Origin: Symbiodinium natans
Taxonomy: Eukaryota; Sar; Dinophyceae; Suessiales; Symbiodiniaceae
DNA length: 64,000 bases
Direction of reading: 5' to 3'
Assembly (NCBI GenBank): GCA_905221605.1
Contig: CAJNDS010000236.1
Location: forward strand, 705,501 to 769,500
The first letter of the stretch is position 1. Each line of letters opens with the position of its first letter. The notes under the pieces are model-generated. The model searched no databases and was not told where the DNA came from. It saw nothing but the letters and a program-made list of their open reading frames with translations. Positions 7,878-17,279 of this stretch are shown piece by piece. The translations under genes and the position numbers were made by a program.

Positions 7878-10800
7878 GAGGAGCAGCGTCGCTCTGCAAA
7901 TTGAAATCCGCTGGCTCAGGCGGGGCTTGGGTCAGGTCAAAGTAGCGGCCAGCAGGACCGCCATACACAGGCTGAGTCTCATCCAATTCAGGCGGCACAC
8001 GACCAAACTCATACTGGCGCGCAAGCTCGCGAAAAGCCAGCTCATCTTCAAGGACTGGGCGCAGGGTTTCGGGCGAGCACTTGTACATCATCCCATTAAC
8101 CACAACCCATATGACCCTTGGAACCGGACTATCTTCCCGAAAAGACTCAGTACCCACAACCTTGCCGGGACCCTTCCAGACCCCGTGCCGAGTGGACAGC
8201 AGACCACGGCCCGCGCGGCGGAAAACATACACACTCTGCCCTACAACGTAGGGACCACGCATGGGACGGTTGCGTCCCCGTATGGCACGTGTCCATGTCT
8301 CATGCGCATGAGCCTCAATGAAAGCGTGCGCAGCCTGCTGTCTACAATGCATTTTTTGGGCAAAGTCGGTCTGTGACAACACTGCGTCCTGGGTAGCCAG
8401 ATTGTTGCGCTCATGCAGGTCGGACAAGGCACCCGGCACGCGCGGCTCACGTCCAAGGAACCACTGCGAGCTGGAGAAGCCGTGCTTTCGGAGCTGCTCG
8501 TTTCGCACAGATGCACATGTTTCTATGACTTCTGTTGCAGGACGGTGAGTAGAGCGCCAAGTGCGCTGTGCCATATTGCGCAGGATACGCTGAGCAATCT
8601 CAACACGCCCCAGCTGCCAGTGGCTCTCAGTTGCGCACGAGAGGAGGGTGATTCCGTGCTGCTCCAGGAACCTCTGAAACTCGTCGGACAGCCAGCGTTG
8701 GTCAGGGTCAACATACACTACCTTAGGGGGTCCATAGGGCCTACACCACAAACTATGAAAGGCTTGGGAGATGGAATGAGGCCTATTGGGCAGCACGATT
8801 TGCTGTGCAAAGTCGGTGGCATAGTCCACGGCCGTGAGCACATTGAATTTTTCCTCTTGTACCCCTTCGTGACTATCCCGCTTCAGTTCAACCTGCACAA
8901 CATCTAAACCCACGATGTGGTTGGGAGATTCAGTGTGCTGCAAGGCTGCCACACGGTGAGACGGAGGCACCTGAAGTTCTTGGCACACATGGCAACGAAA
9001 CTGACGAACGGCTTCCACCACGGCGGGCGGCGCGCATGCTCGCTTGGCCAAGCGCAGCATCTGGGGCACAGAGGCATGTCCCGTGTTGACATGTAACTTC
9101 TGGACCATGGCTTTATAGTTTGCAGCGCCTGCGACTGGCCGTTCCCTAGGAGCATCTGCTTCGTCTTCTCTTTCCGAGTCAGCCTCTGCCTCGGACTCCA
9201 CGAACACATCTTCTATCACATGTACTTCAGGGTCTCGTCTAGCAAAGGATTGGCAGACGGCTTTGCAAAAAGACTCTGTGTATGTTTCGGCCCATGCCGA
9301 GAGGGACTTACCTTTGTACTGTCCTTCTAAACAGGCGTGCTCCTGGTGTCCTGGACACATGCACTGGCTAAGGCGGGAGGCCAACAGACAGTCGGTGGTG
9401 AGAACCCGGGTCGGTTTGCGAAGGGGCAGCTGAGACACAGGGTGTCGCAACCCGAGTGCACACATGTGGAAGTTAGCCTCATACGCTGGGCCTACTAAGA
9501 TGTGCTTGCAGGCCTCGGACCCGGAGGGGTTCTCCCCATGTGCATGGCCACCTAAAATGCCCTGCAGTCGCCAGATCTGCTCAAACAATCTGAGGAAGAC
9601 CATCTCCGTGGCTCGTTGTGACAGGATGCTTTTCCGAAGGGTTTCAGACCTTGCCATGTTTAGCCTAGAGTATGAAGACCAGTACTTGCATGGCCATGAT
9701 ACCCAAACATCCCTTGGTTTACACCACCCTATTAACAGGATCAACAAACGTCGGTCCCGAGCTCTTCGTAGGTCCTGACCGTACTGCAGGCCAATGCGGA
9801 CGCTAGCTCCTTCTCGGAGCCGTTCACTGCAGGCTGAGAGGGGAGCTTTTCCGGCGAACACCTCTATTAAATCAACCTGGGAACCACCCTGAACGACCTG
9901 AAACTGATCCCCTAACCAATCCCTTAGCTCTTCCTTCACACGGTCCGGCTCCTCTCGGAGGGCCGATAATGCAAGTTGAAAGGGAACACGGCAGACAGAG
10001 TCCACTTGGCGAGCGATCAAAGCTCTGCTATGGCTTTCAGTTGATGCATCCTGGAGTTGAACCCAGTCTACATCTTCATAGAGGGCTTCGAGGTCACGGG
10101 ACTCTGGACAGTCCTCACGCACGCATTCTGCACTCAGTGTCTCGGCCTGCAATGTTGGAGCGGGCTCGGCAGGCTCAGGGATACTGTTGGGCTCAGGTAT
10201 TTGAGGTAGGGATGGATGGTTGCTTGCTGGAGGTTCTTGCGGGGAAGGTGAGGTGTGACTACGACGGAATGGCCTGAAAGCAAAAATGCATGTGCCATCT
10301 GCTTCATACGCTTGCCGTCGCTTACCGGCTGGACGATCCTCCCAGGCAGTCACAGTTAGGCTCCCTTTAGGGGTTAAGGTTGCTACGGCTCGCTGCAACT
10401 GGTGAGTGTGCGCTTGCTCCGGGATGCGTTCAAACTTTGGGCGATAGGCACACAGAGCTGCGCAGACTTCCGGTCCGAACAAACCCTGAAGCTCGTTCTG
10501 CAGGGAGGACACATCAACAACACAGCGTCGGGTCCTTTTCATTATGGTTTGGAACCACTGCTTCTTCTTAACGGACTGCTTGTTGCCCTGGGAGTTCGTG
10601 CGGAGGTTAGGGCTTAAGGTGTCAGGAATCTGTCCTTCTGGAACCTGGGGCTCAGAGACAGCGTCCTCGTCAAGCTTGGCTACCTCCAGTTCAGGCTTGT
10701 CGAGAACCAGGGGCATCAGGAGATGTCCGTTTGCCGCTTGCTGGAGCGGCCACTTGGCGATACCATGCTTCTGGCTCGTGATGGTCATGGCACCAAGGTC

Positions 10801-12585
10801 AAGCGATGCCTCCATGCCCTCCAAGACCTTTCGCGAGAGAAGAAAAGGGGCTTCTCCTGGAATGACATAGGTGGTCACCGTTCCCCAAAGGTTGCCAAGT
10901 TGCACCAGCCATTTGAGTCCTTGACTGGATGTGGTTCGTGCGCCGTTGAACCCTCGCAACTGAACTGGAGGTAAGGTCAACGACTCGGGCCCTTGTATTC
11001 CACGATCCATCAAGAACTGGCTCAACCTCTTTGCCGTCTCAGCTCCAATGACTGAAGATGTGCATCCCGTGTCGATGACTGCATATCCTTGAGGGACGGA
11101 AGCCAGGTACACATCGACCTCCAGGCGAGGGCCGGACGTCGGCTCCTCTTGCAGGTCTGAGTCACCGGAGTTCTCGAAGGCTTCTTCGGTGATCATGTAG
11201 GAGAACTCAGTCATGGTCACAGTGTTCAGCATGTGGACTTCCTCTTTTCGAGCACGACCGCCTCGCTGAGGCTCTTGTCTGGTCCTCTGCTTGCGATCGT
11301 ACTTGAAGGTGGGCTGCATCGTGCCTTGGGTTGCTGCAGCTGACCCTAGTCCTGCATCTTCGGGGGGAATGGCAACCACAGGCATGTATGGCTGGCGACT
11401 CTTCTTAATCTCTCGGATCTTCTTTCGGCTCTCCTTGTAGGTCCGGAAGTGCTTCTTCACATTAGCTTTTGCCTGCTTCTGCATCTCGAAGGCATCCTGC
11501 ATCGCGGCGGTCGCCTCGTCATCTTCAGTGTCGAAGTCGGCTTCGAAAGCTTCGTCACCTGAACTTCCCACGAGAGGCTCCGACATGGATGGACTCTCGA
11601 GGTCGGCCTCTAGGACCCCTTCCTTGCGGATGGGCCGTTGGGCACGCGACGCTTCTCCTCGACGATCTTCGAAGTCACTGGCTCGCATAATGCGCTCCAC
11701 GTCCTCAAAGCGAGAACTTCCACCGGTTGCTCTGACCACCAAGGTGCGTTGCTCCCGCGTTAGGCCATACTTCTTCATGTAAAGGTGACCCAAGACCACA
11801 GACGGAAAAACTGGGCGCAGCTTCAGGTGTCCAGCCTCAAGGCGGCCAAGCTGTCTCATCATCACTCTCTGCGCCTTGTCTTCCTCGGCCTTGTGGGAGC
11901 CGTAGCCTGAGTCCTTGGACTTGCGACTAACTTCTGACCCTGGCGAACCAGGTCGCTTGTGGCGAGATCCTGCGGGGGATGTGAACGAAGGAGCAGGTGA
12001 CCCTTTCTTGTCTTTGCGACGTTCCTCCTTCTCCTTCTTCTCAACTCCAGCGGACGCAGAAGCCGTCTCGCGAACGTCACCTTGCATGCTGCTGAAGGAA
12101 GATGCCTTTGAAGGCGCAGAAGACTGCGAAGAAGTAGAGGAGGAAGTAGGTGCATCCTTCTTCTTCCGCTTCCTTTTCTTGGAAGCCTTGTCAGCAGCAA
12201 TCAGGGTCTCCAAACGACTCAGCGTCGCCCGGAATCGCGATGTGAACGCCGTAGCCCCTTCATTGGGCCGGCGTCGCAGATGGAAAAGAAACTCATCCAC
12301 GCACTCGTTCAGCTCTGTCTCAGGCAGAAACTTGTAATGCTGATCAAGAGCCTTTAGCACCACCAGCCATCCATCATCTCCACGCACTTCAGAGATGGCC
12401 AGGTGCTCAGTCGCACGCCACGCCTCGCCAACCAGACGAGTCAGGATTTTTGGTCCGGCATAGCGTAAACTCTTTGGCTCCAGAGAAGCCACACTCAGCA
12501 AGATCTTCCTCCGGAACGCGCGATACTCCGCAGGAGATCCGTTGAAAGCCAAGTCTCTGAACGGATCTGTCCTCTCAGACGACAT
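7699..12585 (-). CDS. gag-pol: copia Gag-protease-MTase-like-integrase
   Basis: This 1628-codon ORF starts at the ATG at 12585, 56 bases from the LTR. Residues 1-400 are Gag-like (basic and Ser-rich at 134-230; no CCHC knuckle seen). The protease motif is DTG at 505-507 (YAVIDTGCTSSVIG). Residues 900-1115 hold an unusual block with DLIEVFAGKAPLS, WPCKYWSSYS and GENPSGSEAC, resembling motifs I, IV and VI of cytosine-C5 methyltransferases, then CPGHQEH. Integrase follows: zinc site H1165, H1170, C1198, C1201 and core D1228, D1293, E1329 with the D-x35-E spacing. A chromodomain-like fold was not recognised. The frame ends in the linker before RT. Confidence 0.9.
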   Translation of the reverse strand: MSSERTDPFRDLAFNGSPAEYRAFRRKILLSVASLEPKSLRYAGPKILTRLVGEAWRATEHLAISEVRGDDGWLVVLKALDQHYKFLPETELNECVDEFLFHLRRRPNEGATAFTSRFRATLSRLETLIAADKASKKRKRKKKDAPTSSSTSSQSSAPSKASSFSSMQGDVRETASASAGVEKKEKEERRKDKKGSPAPSFTSPAGSRHKRPGSPGSEVSRKSKDSGYGSHKAEEDKAQRVMMRQLGRLEAGHLKLRPVFPSVVLGHLYMKKYGLTREQRTLVVRATGGSSRFEDVERIMRASDFEDRRGEASRAQRPIRKEGVLEADLESPSMSEPLVGSSGDEAFEADFDTEDDEATAAMQDAFEMQKQAKANVKKHFRTYKESRKKIREIKKSRQPYMPVVAIPPEDAGLGSAAATQGTMQPTFKYDRKQRTRQEPQRGGRARKEEVHMLNTVTMTEFSYMITEEAFENSGDSDLQEEPTSGPRLEVDVYLASVPQGYAVIDTGCTSSVIGAETAKRLSQFLMDRGIQGPESLTLPPVQLRGFNGARTTSSQGLKWLVQLGNLWGTVTTYVIPGEAPFLLSRKVLEGMEASLDLGAMTITSQKHGIAKWPLQQAANGHLLMPLVLDKPELEVAKLDEDAVSEPQVPEGQIPDTLSPNLRTNSQGNKQSVKKKQWFQTIMKRTRRCVVDVSSLQNELQGLFGPEVCAALCAYRPKFERIPEQAHTHQLQRAVATLTPKGSLTVTAWEDRPAGKRRQAYEADGTCIFAFRPFRRSHTSPSPQEPPASNHPSLPQIPEPNSIPEPAEPAPTLQAETLSAECVREDCPESRDLEALYEDVDWVQLQDASTESHSRALIARQVDSVCRVPFQLALSALREEPDRVKEELRDWLGDQFQVVQGGSQVDLIEVFAGKAPLSACSERLREGASVRIGLQYGQDLRRARDRRLLILLIGWCKPRDVWVSWPCKYWSSYSRLNMARSETLRKSILSQRATEMVFLRLFEQIWRLQGILGGHAHGENPSGSEACKHILVGPAYEANFHMCALGLRHPVSQLPLRKPTRVLTTDCLLASRLSQCMCPGHQEHACLEGQYKGKSLSAWAETYTESFCKAVCQSFARRDPEVHVIEDVFVESEAEADSEREDEADAPRERPVAGAANYKAMVQKLHVNTGHASVPQMLRLAKRACAPPAVVEAVRQFRCHVCQELQVPPSHRVAALQHTESPNHIVGLDVVQVELKRDSHEGVQEEKFNVLTAVDYATDFAQQIVLPNRPHSISQAFHSLWCRPYGPPKVVYVDPDQRWLSDEFQRFLEQHGITLLSCATESHWQLGRVEIAQRILRNMAQRTWRSTHRPATEVIETCASVRNEQLRKHGFSSSQWFLGREPRVPGALSDLHERNNLATQDAVLSQTDFAQKMHCRQQAAHAFIEAHAHETWTRAIRGRNRPMRGPYVVGQSVYVFRRAGRGLLSTRHGVWKGPGKVVGTESFREDSPVPRVIWVVVNGMMYKCSPETLRPVLEDELAFRELARQYEFGRVPPELDETQPVYGGPAGRYFDLTQAPPEPADFNLQSDAAPLAAPDLAHDPEPPATRRRVTRDSAYWQGRADDVSSGLLPPLASPRPLPQTGGRAQEPSC

Positions 12586-12627
12586 GGCGTTTTCACTAGG
12601 TCCCTAGATCGATACGAGCGGTCTCAG

Positions 12628-12641
12628 CCGCTCCGCTACCA
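12628..12641 (-). other. primer-binding site
   Basis: The minus strand reads TGGTAGCGGAGCGG immediately after the LTR with no spacer. TGG pairs with a tRNA CCA end, and TGGTAGC-x-GAG resembles sites for initiator tRNA-Met (an A1:U72-type acceptor stem). The exact tRNA is inference. Confidence 0.75.
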
Positions 12642-12846
12642 TGAACAGCCTATGGGGGGGCTCACAAAGAAAGCCTATTGGCTCACTCGCACTTTTTCAA
12701 GTGCACCGTGCCACACGATACTCCTTCGTCAGCGATATGCTGACTCAGTCAAACAAGGGCCCTGACTTTGAGATGGGCGGCAATCGTTCACATGGCAAGC
12801 ATGGCTCAAGTGAAGGGCTTTCAGAAGAAGATGCTTCGCTTTCACA
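12642..12846 (-). repeat. 5' LTR of copia element
   Basis: 205 bp, identical by eye to 4386-4590; on the minus strand it reads TGTGAAAGC...GGCTGTTCA. It should contain the element promoter, but no TATA box was recognised. Confidence 0.93.
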
Positions 12847-12896
12847 CATATACTTATTAATTTATTTATTTATTCTTATATATGTTACACGTATAT

Positions 12897-12953
12897 CTGC
12901 CTGAGAGCGCGCCGATTTGCGGGTTCGGGTTGAAGGGCTGCGGTGAGGCAAAG
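12897..12953 (+). CDS. candidate exon n, copy 1
   Basis: It reads SAPICGFGLKGCGEAKS just right of the copia element. A longer open frame continues to 13076. Weak support. Confidence 0.3.
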
Positions 12954-13061
12954 TCTTTAGGACCCAATTATAGGATCCAGCGCCAGCGGTGCTACTCTGA
13001 CTTGAAAGTTCATTTAGCGCCTTGGGGATCCTGTGCGCGAATCGGCCCTCAACAAGATAGG

Positions 13062-13117
13062 AACCCTAACCCCTAAGCCTTAAACCCCTGAACCCTGAAT
13101 CCTAAACCCTAAACCCT
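13062..13117 (-). repeat. degenerate telomeric array
   Basis: CCCTAAA units with CCCCTAAG, CCTTAAA and CCCTGAA variants. Confidence 0.8.
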
Positions 13118-13161
13118 GGTGCTGCAGAAACGCTAAGGGCCTTATAAGCCCCTTTCCGCAG

Positions 13162-13216
13162 GAGTGGGCAGCCGGCCAAGCGCATGCAGTCACTGGCCTT
13201 CGAGCTGCTCGACCTC
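13162..13216 (+). CDS. exon p, copy 1 (SLAFE exon)
   Basis: A strong acceptor, CCCCTTTCCGCAG, precedes SGQPAKRMQSLAFELLDL, and GT follows at 13217. RMQSLAFELL matches RLKSLAFEMV in copy 2 (32120-32219) in the same phase after CCCTCCAG. Confidence 0.6.
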
Positions 13217-13379
13217 GTTTTTTGTTTTGGATTTTTCTTTGGTTTAGAGTTTAGGGTTCTTGTGGATGGAAGGATGACCCCAGAAAGGGGCCATAGCCTT
13301 CGGCCTCCACAGCGCAGTGCTGTCACAGCCACCAAGACCGTTGGGCACATGTAGCCTTTAGCCGCAGAGCAGAAGACAT

Positions 13380-13760
13380 AACTTCAGCTACGCGTATAAT
13401 CACAACTAAGACAAGTTGGGGTGGGAGTAGCGAAGAAAGTTGCCTGACCAGAACTCAAAACGCAAACACAACCATCACGACTACACTCACTAGGACATCG
13501 CATGCAGACTGTCGAACGCGGGCTCAAGAGGCGTAACCCTTCCAAAGCAGCAACTAGTACAGGGACCGCTCAGGACTTTCGCTAGAGTCCGAGAGCGGAA
13601 GTTAGGAAAACCTGAGCATGACACGCGACCACCGACGACACCCTTAACTCAGACCCGGCCTATAGCTCAGAACTGAAATGAGAGGCCCACACCACAGATC
13701 AACACCATCTTACGCCCAACAAGACCCTAATGCCCTCGCTTAAAGCTCAAACCACAAACT
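13380..13760. other. no gene seen
   Basis: AC-rich sequence with stops in all frames and no repeat recognised. Confidence 0.4.
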
Positions 13761-13767
13761 TGAAGCG

Positions 13768-13829
13768 AGGATGGTCTGCGTTGAGCGATTTGGCGAGGAG
13801 CTCTTGCTCCTTGCTTCCGAGAGTGGGAT
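13768..13829 (+). CDS. exon q, copy 1
   Basis: It reads RMVCVERFGEELLLLASESG and runs into (TTTAGGG)n. ERFGEEL may correspond to EFGRSLVRKY at 32436. Confidence 0.45.
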
Positions 13830-13853
13830 ATTTAGGGTTTAGGGTTTAGGGTT
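13830..13853 (+). repeat. telomeric array (TTTAGGG)n
   Basis: Three units directly after exon q. Confidence 0.9.
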
Positions 13854-14561
13854 ACTTGTCGACTTCATGAAAAGCCTACAAACCCTGGGGATGTCGAGCT
13901 TGGCAGCTAATTTCCAAGCATCCCCGAAGTCTTGAGAGCTCTCCCTTTGCGGCCCAGAGAGTCACCCCCTCACTCCCCGTTTTGCCTGAATCCTGGAACC
14001 TTATCAACTTTCGAAGGGCTAGGGGAAGATGTCTTGTGTTTTGCCTTTAAAAATTTGGGTTCAAGAGGAACTTACTTTGGGACTGCCTTTTCTTTGCCGA
14101 GGGTTTGAGCCCCCCCCAAAAAATGACCACGAGCTGTCGCCATCCGAGTGCTGGATGCTGAGGTCTGACCATCGGCTGCAAGTCCCAAGGCCAGCCGATT
14201 GACTGGTGCGACAGGGGGGGGGGGGAAAGAGAGAGCCTTGACCCGATACATGTCCCCCTTAAGCCCACACTAAACCCTAAACTTCCCTAAACACTAAACC
14301 AATTCAATCTACGCTCAAGGGATTACCAAACCCCGAGAAATGCCCGACGCCCAAGCAGATGTGAGCTTTAGAGACCAGAGTTGTGATTCCCAAACGCCCT
14401 TAAGCAACCACCTACAAATCCTATGTATCCCTCAAAGCCCCTAAAAAACCGACAGCTCTATTAGTCCCATAAGCCACATAGCGGTGGGATGTTGAAAGCT
14501 TCTTGTGGGGGGGGGGGGGGGGGGTCCAGAGACTCAAGATGGAAATTCAGCAGTCTGGCCC

Positions 14562-14584
14562 AAACCCTAAACCCTAAACCCTAA
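14562..14584 (-). repeat. telomeric array (CCCTAAA)n
   Basis: Three units directly before exon r. A 17-G run at about 14507-14523 lies just upstream. Confidence 0.9.
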
Positions 14585-14672
14585 CCGACTCAGAGTCGCT
14601 GTGAAGGCGGATGAGCTACTCCGTCGATCGCCATCTCCAGACGAGGGCCTTGGCCAAAGCAGGCTTCGATAG
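14583..14672 (+). CDS. exon r, copy 1
   Basis: It reads NRLRVAVKADELLRRSPSPD then EGLGQSRLR to TAG, directly after (CCCTAAA)3. Exon-like composition; product unknown. Confidence 0.5.
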   Translation, partial: NRLRVAVKADELLRRSPSPDEGLGQSRLR

Positions 14673-14775
14673 AGCGTCTCGGACTTTTTTGGATCTCAGG
14701 GTAGTTACATGGTCCCTTTGCGTGGGCCCTTAGTACTCAAAAACCCATACGTCAGAACCATTAAAAGAAGGGTGC

Positions 14776-14916
14776 TGGAGGTTCATGGTACTTAGTAACC
14801 CAATTATAGCTGCACTTACAACCCAATTATCACCCTATTGGGGTACTTGAGGGGCTTATACTATATGTGGACTATACCTACACTTATCATGGGTTGCTAA
14901 GCACCCTGAACCTCCA
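14776..14916. repeat. foldback element, family A
   Basis: 141 bp with about 29-bp imperfect terminal inverted repeats starting TGGAGGTTCA and ending TGAACCTCCA. It lies between exons r and s and is nested in an outer inverted repeat (CATGGTCCC near 14708, GGGGACCATG near 14935). A second copy is at 38906-39047. Confidence 0.75.
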
Positions 14917-14967
14917 AGTGGGGGACCATATAAAGGGGACCATGACACCTCCCTCAAATTCGAAGTC

Positions 14968-15063
14968 ATGCACAGTGTTCACCGTCGGGCTTTGGCCAAG
15001 GTGCTGAAGATGCAAGCGGGGAAGAGCTACAAAAGCCACCGGGCTTGTCTTGGCAGTTACTGG
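14968..15063 (+). CDS. exon s, copy 1
   Basis: It reads MHSVHRRALAKVLKMQAGKS then YKSHRACLGSYW and ends at GGGTTTAGGG. It shares L-x-(KR)-(VI)-x-K and a terminal LxGY/LGSY pattern with 33490-33577, also followed by an array. Confidence 0.5.
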
Positions 15064-15115
15064 GTTTAGGGTTTGGGGTTTAGGGTTAGAGGGTTTAGGG
15101 TTGTAGGGTTTCGGG
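15061..15115 (+). repeat. degenerate telomeric array
   Basis: TTTAGGG with TTTGGGG and GTAGGG variants directly after exon s. Confidence 0.85.
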
Positions 15116-15184
15116 GTTTTGGGGCTTATATCGATAGTCTTTGTTGCACTTACAAAAGCATGGAGAGCGAAAGGCTGAATGAAG

Positions 15185-15296
15185 CCTCGACCAAGGATAC
15201 AAGGATGCGTTGCACTTGTCCTTCAATCGGTTGCTCTGCAACCCAAAGAAGACCTGCAACGATGCCCCTCGCCTCAAGGATCTGCTCAGGGAGTAG
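15185..15296 (+). CDS. exon t, copy 1
   Basis: It reads LDQGYKDALHLSFNRLLCNP then KKTCNDAPRLKDLLRE to TAG. The RLLC...C...LRE pattern recalls QLLCSQGCFLEDKLRE at 33869. Confidence 0.55.
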
Positions 15297-15333
15297 GGTC
15301 TGACGACATTCCGTGCTGCCGCTTGATTTCCAG

Positions 15334-15435
15334 CCATGGCTGTCACGAACCGCTGCGGTACTGTCCTAAAGTACTCGGTAGTACTTCCGAGAAGTCTGCA
15401 AGCATTCTTCCAAAACGGTCCTGCACGGTTTTCTG
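15334..15435 (+). CDS. exon u, copy 1
   Basis: The acceptor CGCTTGATTTCCAG and the donor TTCTG|GTAAAC bracket a 102-bp frame reading MAVTNRCGTVLKYSVVLPRS then LQAFFQNGPARF. SLQAFFQN aligns with SLAAAFRK at about 34180 in copy 2. Confidence 0.6.
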
Positions 15436-15570
15436 GTAAACGCCCACACCTAGGCCGGTTTACACACCTACTCCCCCCTACACCCACAACACCCCACACG
15501 GGGCAGGGCCGGGGCAGGCGGGGGGGGCTTCGGTTCGGTATGTCTGCGCTGCCCTGCGTAGTTCCGTCAG

Positions 15571-15707
15571 TTAAAGGTTCTGAAGCAACCCAGGTGAAAC
15601 CACATCACGTTGCGAAACTGCTGGAGAACATGACGGCGTCGATGGTTCGGGCCTACAATGGCTGCGCCCTGAGGAGGGCCAATTTCTGTATTTCTATGGA
15701 GTAAGAG
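15571..15707 (+). CDS. exon v, copy 1 (LLxNMT exon)
   Basis: After TTCCGTCAG it reads KGSEATQVKPHHVAKLLENM then TASMVRAYNG. VKPHHVAKLLENMT matches IRPSHVTNLLSNMT in copy 2, 8 of 14 identical. Confidence 0.6.
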
Positions 15708-15892
15708 CCCAACCATCTTCTGATCACCGTTGTTCTTGCTATTCCCACAACTTGCTTATAACCGGTAGTCATAGCATACTGTCATTCTTGTAGCAACTAT
15801 GCGGGTTTAGGGGTCTAAGGGATTCGGGGCTTGTAATTTCATCAGGGCTTATAGGGGTTCATAAGGGCTTGTGAACCCGAAAAAGGGTACCC

Positions 15893-15956
15893 CTAAACCC
15901 TGAACCCTAAACCCCAAACCCTAAACCCTAAACCCTAAACCTCAAACCCTAAACCC
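15893..15956 (-). repeat. telomeric array (CCCTAAA)n
   Basis: About nine units with CCCTGAA and CCCCAAA variants, 17 bp upstream of the next exon. Confidence 0.85.
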
Positions 15957-15973
15957 CCATGTGCCCTTGGCAG

Positions 15974-16051
15974 CTGGAGGTCGCTGCCAGAAGCCCGAGT
16001 CCAGTAGCCATGGCACGGAGTTCGCGCAACATGGGCGCCTGGGAGCTATGA
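15974..16051 (+). CDS. candidate exon w
   Basis: After GCCCTTGGCAG it reads LEVAARSPSPVAMARSSRNM then GAWEL to TGA, flanked by (CCCTAAA)n and (TTTAGGG)n. Confidence 0.5.
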   Translation: MEVAARSPSPVAMARSSRNMGAWEL

Positions 16052-16056
16052 CTGTT

Positions 16057-16138
16057 GTTTGGGGTTTACGGTTGAGGGTTTAGGGTTTAGGGTTTAGGGG
16101 TACTCGAGAATGTTAGTGTTTAGGGTTCAGGGTTTCGG
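16057..16138 (+). repeat. degenerate telomeric array
   Basis: TTTAGGG units with many one-base variants. Confidence 0.8.
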
Positions 16139-16188
16139 GGTGCTCAGGATGTAATTGTGTCGGGTTTAGGGGCTTCAGCCCCTCTAAG

Positions 16189-16289
16189 CTACCCCTCCTA
16201 TGCTCCCCCCAACCTTAAAGAGGCTTGATTCTCCCTAAATTACCCTTAGTTATTTAGCAAACCTGGGAGGGTAGCATAGAGGGGGGTAG
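16189..16289. repeat. foldback element
   Basis: Inverted repeat ends CTACCCCTCCTATGCT and AGCATAGAGGGGGGTAG about 55 bp apart. Intronic. Confidence 0.6.
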
Positions 16290-16669
16290 TAGGGGAACCC
16301 CTGAACATAGCTCATCGTGGCCACAGCGCTCCCGCATGCTTCCGCCGCAAAGGTCTGTCGAGTTTATGTTGCCCTAAGACCCTAAATTCGAACCCGGCTA
16401 CTGAGACCCTAAACTGCTTGGAGTCAATCTGCAAGTCCGATATGGTTGAAATAAAGCCCACGGGATTATGAAGACAACCTTGGGGACCAAATGAGCCAAG
16501 AATGGTTTAGGGTGCATATACCGTTGTAGGGATTGCAGTAGTGTTGGGTATACGACCCGCATTCTTAGGGGTCATCTAGTTCCCAAGGAAGATATTTACG
16601 TCATTCTGGTTCTGAGGGAGTATGGAGTCTTGTCGAGTTGAATTGAAAGGTTCCTTGTTTGCCTTGCAG

Positions 16670-16732
16670 AGGCAAGTGAGCAACCACACCCACAAAAAGC
16701 ACAAGAAAGCCGCGCAGAAGGCGAAGTCGTGA
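16670..16732 (+). CDS. candidate exon y (Lys/His-rich)
   Basis: A strong acceptor, TTGTTTGCCTTGCAG, precedes RQVSNHTHKKHKKAAQKAKS. It ends either at TGA 16730 as a C-terminus or at an overlapping GTGAGT donor at 16729. Confidence 0.55.
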   Translation, partial: RQVSNHTHKKHKKAAQKAKS

Positions 16733-16771
16733 GTGGCAGGGTCGGATGGCTGATTTACGATGATCTGTGGT

Positions 16772-16885
16772 GGGTATCAAGGGACCTAAAGGAGGGACCC
16801 TTATAAGGGACCTTTGGGGGTTATTTATGGGGGTTATTTAGCGGGGTTCTTCAGGCCCTTCTAGGGGTCCCTCCTTTTATACCCC
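16772..16885. repeat. foldback element
   Basis: AAAGGAGGGACCC on the left and GGGTCCCTCCTTTT on the right, filling about half of the intron between exons y and z. Confidence 0.65.
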
Positions 16886-16941
16886 TTAAGAGGACATTGC
16901 CGGTTCCACGAGGGCTTGTAGCTAGCTTCTTGCGAGCTCAG

Positions 16942-17093
16942 ATGCGATGGCGGCCCTGACACCTTCGGGCCTTCGACCTGGCAAAAAACCACCCTGGGGT
17001 CAAACACATCCAGACTCAAAAAAGCGCGCGCCCTCGAAAACCTGCAACACGAGTCCCTACCTGGGACCCTATCTGCCTTACGACGACTCTGTA
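16942..17093 (+). CDS. candidate exon z
   Basis: After CTTGCGAGCTCAG a 51-codon frame begins MAALTPSGLRPGKKPPWGQT and continues to SPYLGPYLPYDDSV before GTAG|GTATAT. Too short for usual ORF cut-offs but protein-like. Confidence 0.55.
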
Positions 17094-17113
17094 GGTATAT
17101 AGGCTCCCAGGTA

Positions 17114-17137
17114 TAAACCCTAAACCCTAAACCCTAC
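17114..17137 (-). repeat. telomeric array (CCCTAAA)n
   Basis: Three units. Confidence 0.9.
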
Positions 17138-17172
17138 AATGCCCTACAAATGACCTCCCATAAGGCCCCCAG

Positions 17173-17219
17173 GCTGACGGCACTTGTGGCCCCCAAAGCT
17201 TATTCGGAGCAACTTTAAG
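17173..17219 (+). CDS. candidate exon
   Basis: After GGCCCCCAG it reads LTALVAPKAYSEQL and ends at TTTAAG|GTGCC. Confidence 0.45.
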
Positions 17220-17279
17220 GTGCCTTCAAAGCGGGCGAATGCCCCCCCGCCCCACACAGGCCAAGCCTTGTGGTGGCAG

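Larger units (their letters stand above)
4386..12846 (-). mobile_element. complete Ty1/copia LTR retrotransposon
   Basis: This 8461-bp element lies on the minus strand with 205-bp LTRs at 4386-4590 and 12642-12846, identical by eye, each starting TG and ending CA. It is flanked by a 5-bp duplication, CATAT (4381-4385 and 12847-12851), within a TA microsatellite. The primer-binding site abuts the 5' LTR. The coding order is Gag, protease, methyltransferase-like block, integrase, reverse transcriptase, RNase H, which is the copia order (integrase before RT), then a separate ORF of unknown function. Identical LTRs mean recent insertion. One frame change between integrase and RT is the only break seen. 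It sits in an intron of the copy-1 gene, opposite to its transcription. Confidence 0.93.

Noticed and set aside
7855-8907. Plus-strand genes across the copia region
   Set aside because: They are antisense shadows of the long, motif-bearing minus-strand ORFs.
15095-15499. 134-codon minus-strand gene
   Set aside because: The plus strand of the same region holds exons t and u with a good acceptor and donor and paralogues in copy 2.
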